In this document: positions 7,356-7,998 of the stretch, piece by piece | How positions within the stretch are numbered: the stretch's first letter is position 1 | How the letters are laid out: each line of letters starts with the position of its first letter | Assembly (NCBI GenBank): GCA_035541995.1 | Contig: DATKMG010000619.1 | Span: forward strand, 1-7,998 | DNA length: 7,998 nucleotides | Reading direction: 5' to 3' | Source of the DNA: DATKMG01 sp035541995 | Lineage (GTDB): Bacteria; Acidobacteriota; Terriglobia; Versatilivoradales; Versatilivoraceae | The notes under the pieces: model-generated | Database searches by the model: none | Told to the model about the DNA's origin: nothing | The model's input: only the letters and a program-made list of their open reading frames with translations | Translations under genes and position numbers: made by a program

Positions 7356-7998
7356 ATGAGAACAAAAGAGCAATTTATCCAAGATCTGGCGAAGATGAAA
7401 CGAAACGTCTATTTCAACGGGAATCTCATCGACCGCACAGATGAATTACAGATGACGTGCATCGATTCCATTGGTACCACGTATGACGAGGCACTTAAGC
7501 CGGAGAACCAAGCGTTGTTAACAGCGGTTTCTCACCTCACGAGTGAGCGGATCAGCCGTTTCACCCATATCCATCAAAATACGGACGATTTGCACAAGAA
7601 ACAGGATATGACCCGTGTGCTCTGCCACAAAGTGGGCGGCTGCATACAGCGCTGTATGGGGGTGGACGTCACTAATGCGATCTACAACGTTTCCTACGAA
7701 GCTGATAAATCCAACAATGGTACCACCCAATACCACGAAAACTTCAAGAAGTGGCTGGTCCGCTTTCAGACCGAGGACCTGGTGGGCTGTTGCGCTCAGA
7801 CGGATGTCAAGGGTGACAGACTGCTGAGACCTTCTGAGCAGCTGGACCCGGATGTTTACGTGCGGATCAAGGAGAGGCGCAGCGACGGCATCGTAGTTAC
7901 TGGATGCAAGCTGCACATCTCTGAGGCCTCCGTGGCCCACGAGGTGCTGGTGATCCCTACGCGGGCCCTGCGGCCCGACGACAAAGACTATGCCGTGG
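7356..7998 (+). CDS. abfD: 4-hydroxybutyryl-CoA dehydratase / vinylacetyl-CoA delta-isomerase family (AbfD-like), 5' part
   Basis: The first 214 codons of a gene that continues past the right edge are open. AbfD of Clostridium aminobutyricum, about 490 residues, is a homotetramer with FAD and a [4Fe-4S] cluster. It dehydrates 4-hydroxybutyryl-CoA to crotonyl-CoA and isomerises vinylacetyl-CoA. The likeness starts at the N-terminus (REQ-type start, then NVYFNG) and continues through RFTHIHQNTDDLHKK (68-82), TDVKGDR (149-155) and DGIVVTGCK (177-185). Cys96 and Cys100, in CIQRC, sit at the spacing of AbfD Cys99/Cys103, two of the four cluster ligands. The related flavin monooxygenase HpaB lacks this cluster, so the dehydratase branch is favoured. 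The other ligands (AbfD His292 and Cys299) lie off the window and cannot be checked. An adjacent Cys pair at 145-146 is not in AbfD as I recall it. The gene is 50 bases after the ligase and probably in the same transcript. An isomerase or dehydratase on another acyl-CoA remains possible. Confidence 0.83.
   Translation, partial: MRTKEQFIQDLAKMKRNVYFNGNLIDRTDELQMTCIDSIGTTYDEALKPENQALLTAVSHLTSERISRFTHIHQNTDDLHKKQDMTRVLCHKVGGCIQRCMGVDVTNAIYNVSYEADKSNNGTTQYHENFKKWLVRFQTEDLVGCCAQTDVKGDRLLRPSEQLDPDVYVRIKERRSDGIVVTGCKLHISEASVAHEVLVIPTRALRPDDKDYAV

Noticed and set aside
7518..7940. 140-codon minus-strand frame opposite the AbfD-like gene
   Set aside because: The + strand reading matches AbfD along its whole visible length, and the antisense product shows no family features.

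Overview
The window (7998 bases, moderately GC-rich by eye) is dense bacterial coding sequence with every real gene on the + strand. The enzyme set is a FadB/FadJ-type fusion, a 600-residue-class acyl-CoA dehydrogenase, a thiolase, a FadD-type ligase and an oxygen-sensitive AbfD-type dehydratase, next to a LivJ-type binding protein. This set suggests an anaerobic, fatty-acid-oxidising bacterium. Desulfobacterota (Desulfomonile- or Syntrophobacter-like) is my best guess, but it rests on gene content and general protein character, not on a marker gene.

Layout: 1-193 is the 3' end of a probable branched-chain-amino-acid-type ABC transporter substrate-binding protein. After 73 bases comes 267-2396, a bifunctional enoyl-CoA hydratase/3-hydroxyacyl-CoA dehydrogenase with a GTG start. 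It is followed after only 8 bases by 2405-4210, an acyl-CoA dehydrogenase. A 128-base gap holding an imperfect inverted repeat precedes the thiolase at 4339-5541. A 90-base gap holding a strong RNA hairpin precedes the acyl-CoA ligase at 5632-7305. After 50 bases begins a 4-hydroxybutyryl-CoA dehydratase/vinylacetyl-CoA isomerase-family gene (7356 onward) that runs off the right edge.

Together the genes encode one complete beta-oxidation turn. The ligase activates the acid, the dehydrogenase forms the 2-enoyl-CoA, the fusion protein hydrates and oxidises it, and the thiolase releases acetyl-CoA. The last gene adds a second entry: an AbfD-type enzyme makes crotonyl-CoA from 4-hydroxybutyryl-CoA (or vinylacetyl-CoA), and the fusion protein and thiolase could convert that to two acetyl-CoA. 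Ligase, dehydratase, fusion protein and thiolase are therefore a potential 4-hydroxybutyrate-to-acetyl-CoA set. This is an inference from family membership and co-location.

No mobile element, CRISPR array, tRNA or rRNA was seen. No intergenic stretch exceeds about 130 bases. The enzymes belong to known families with their key residues intact, and I see no evidence of a wholly new system. The most interesting points are the AbfD-like gene in a FadB/FadD-type operon and the two intergenic dyads.
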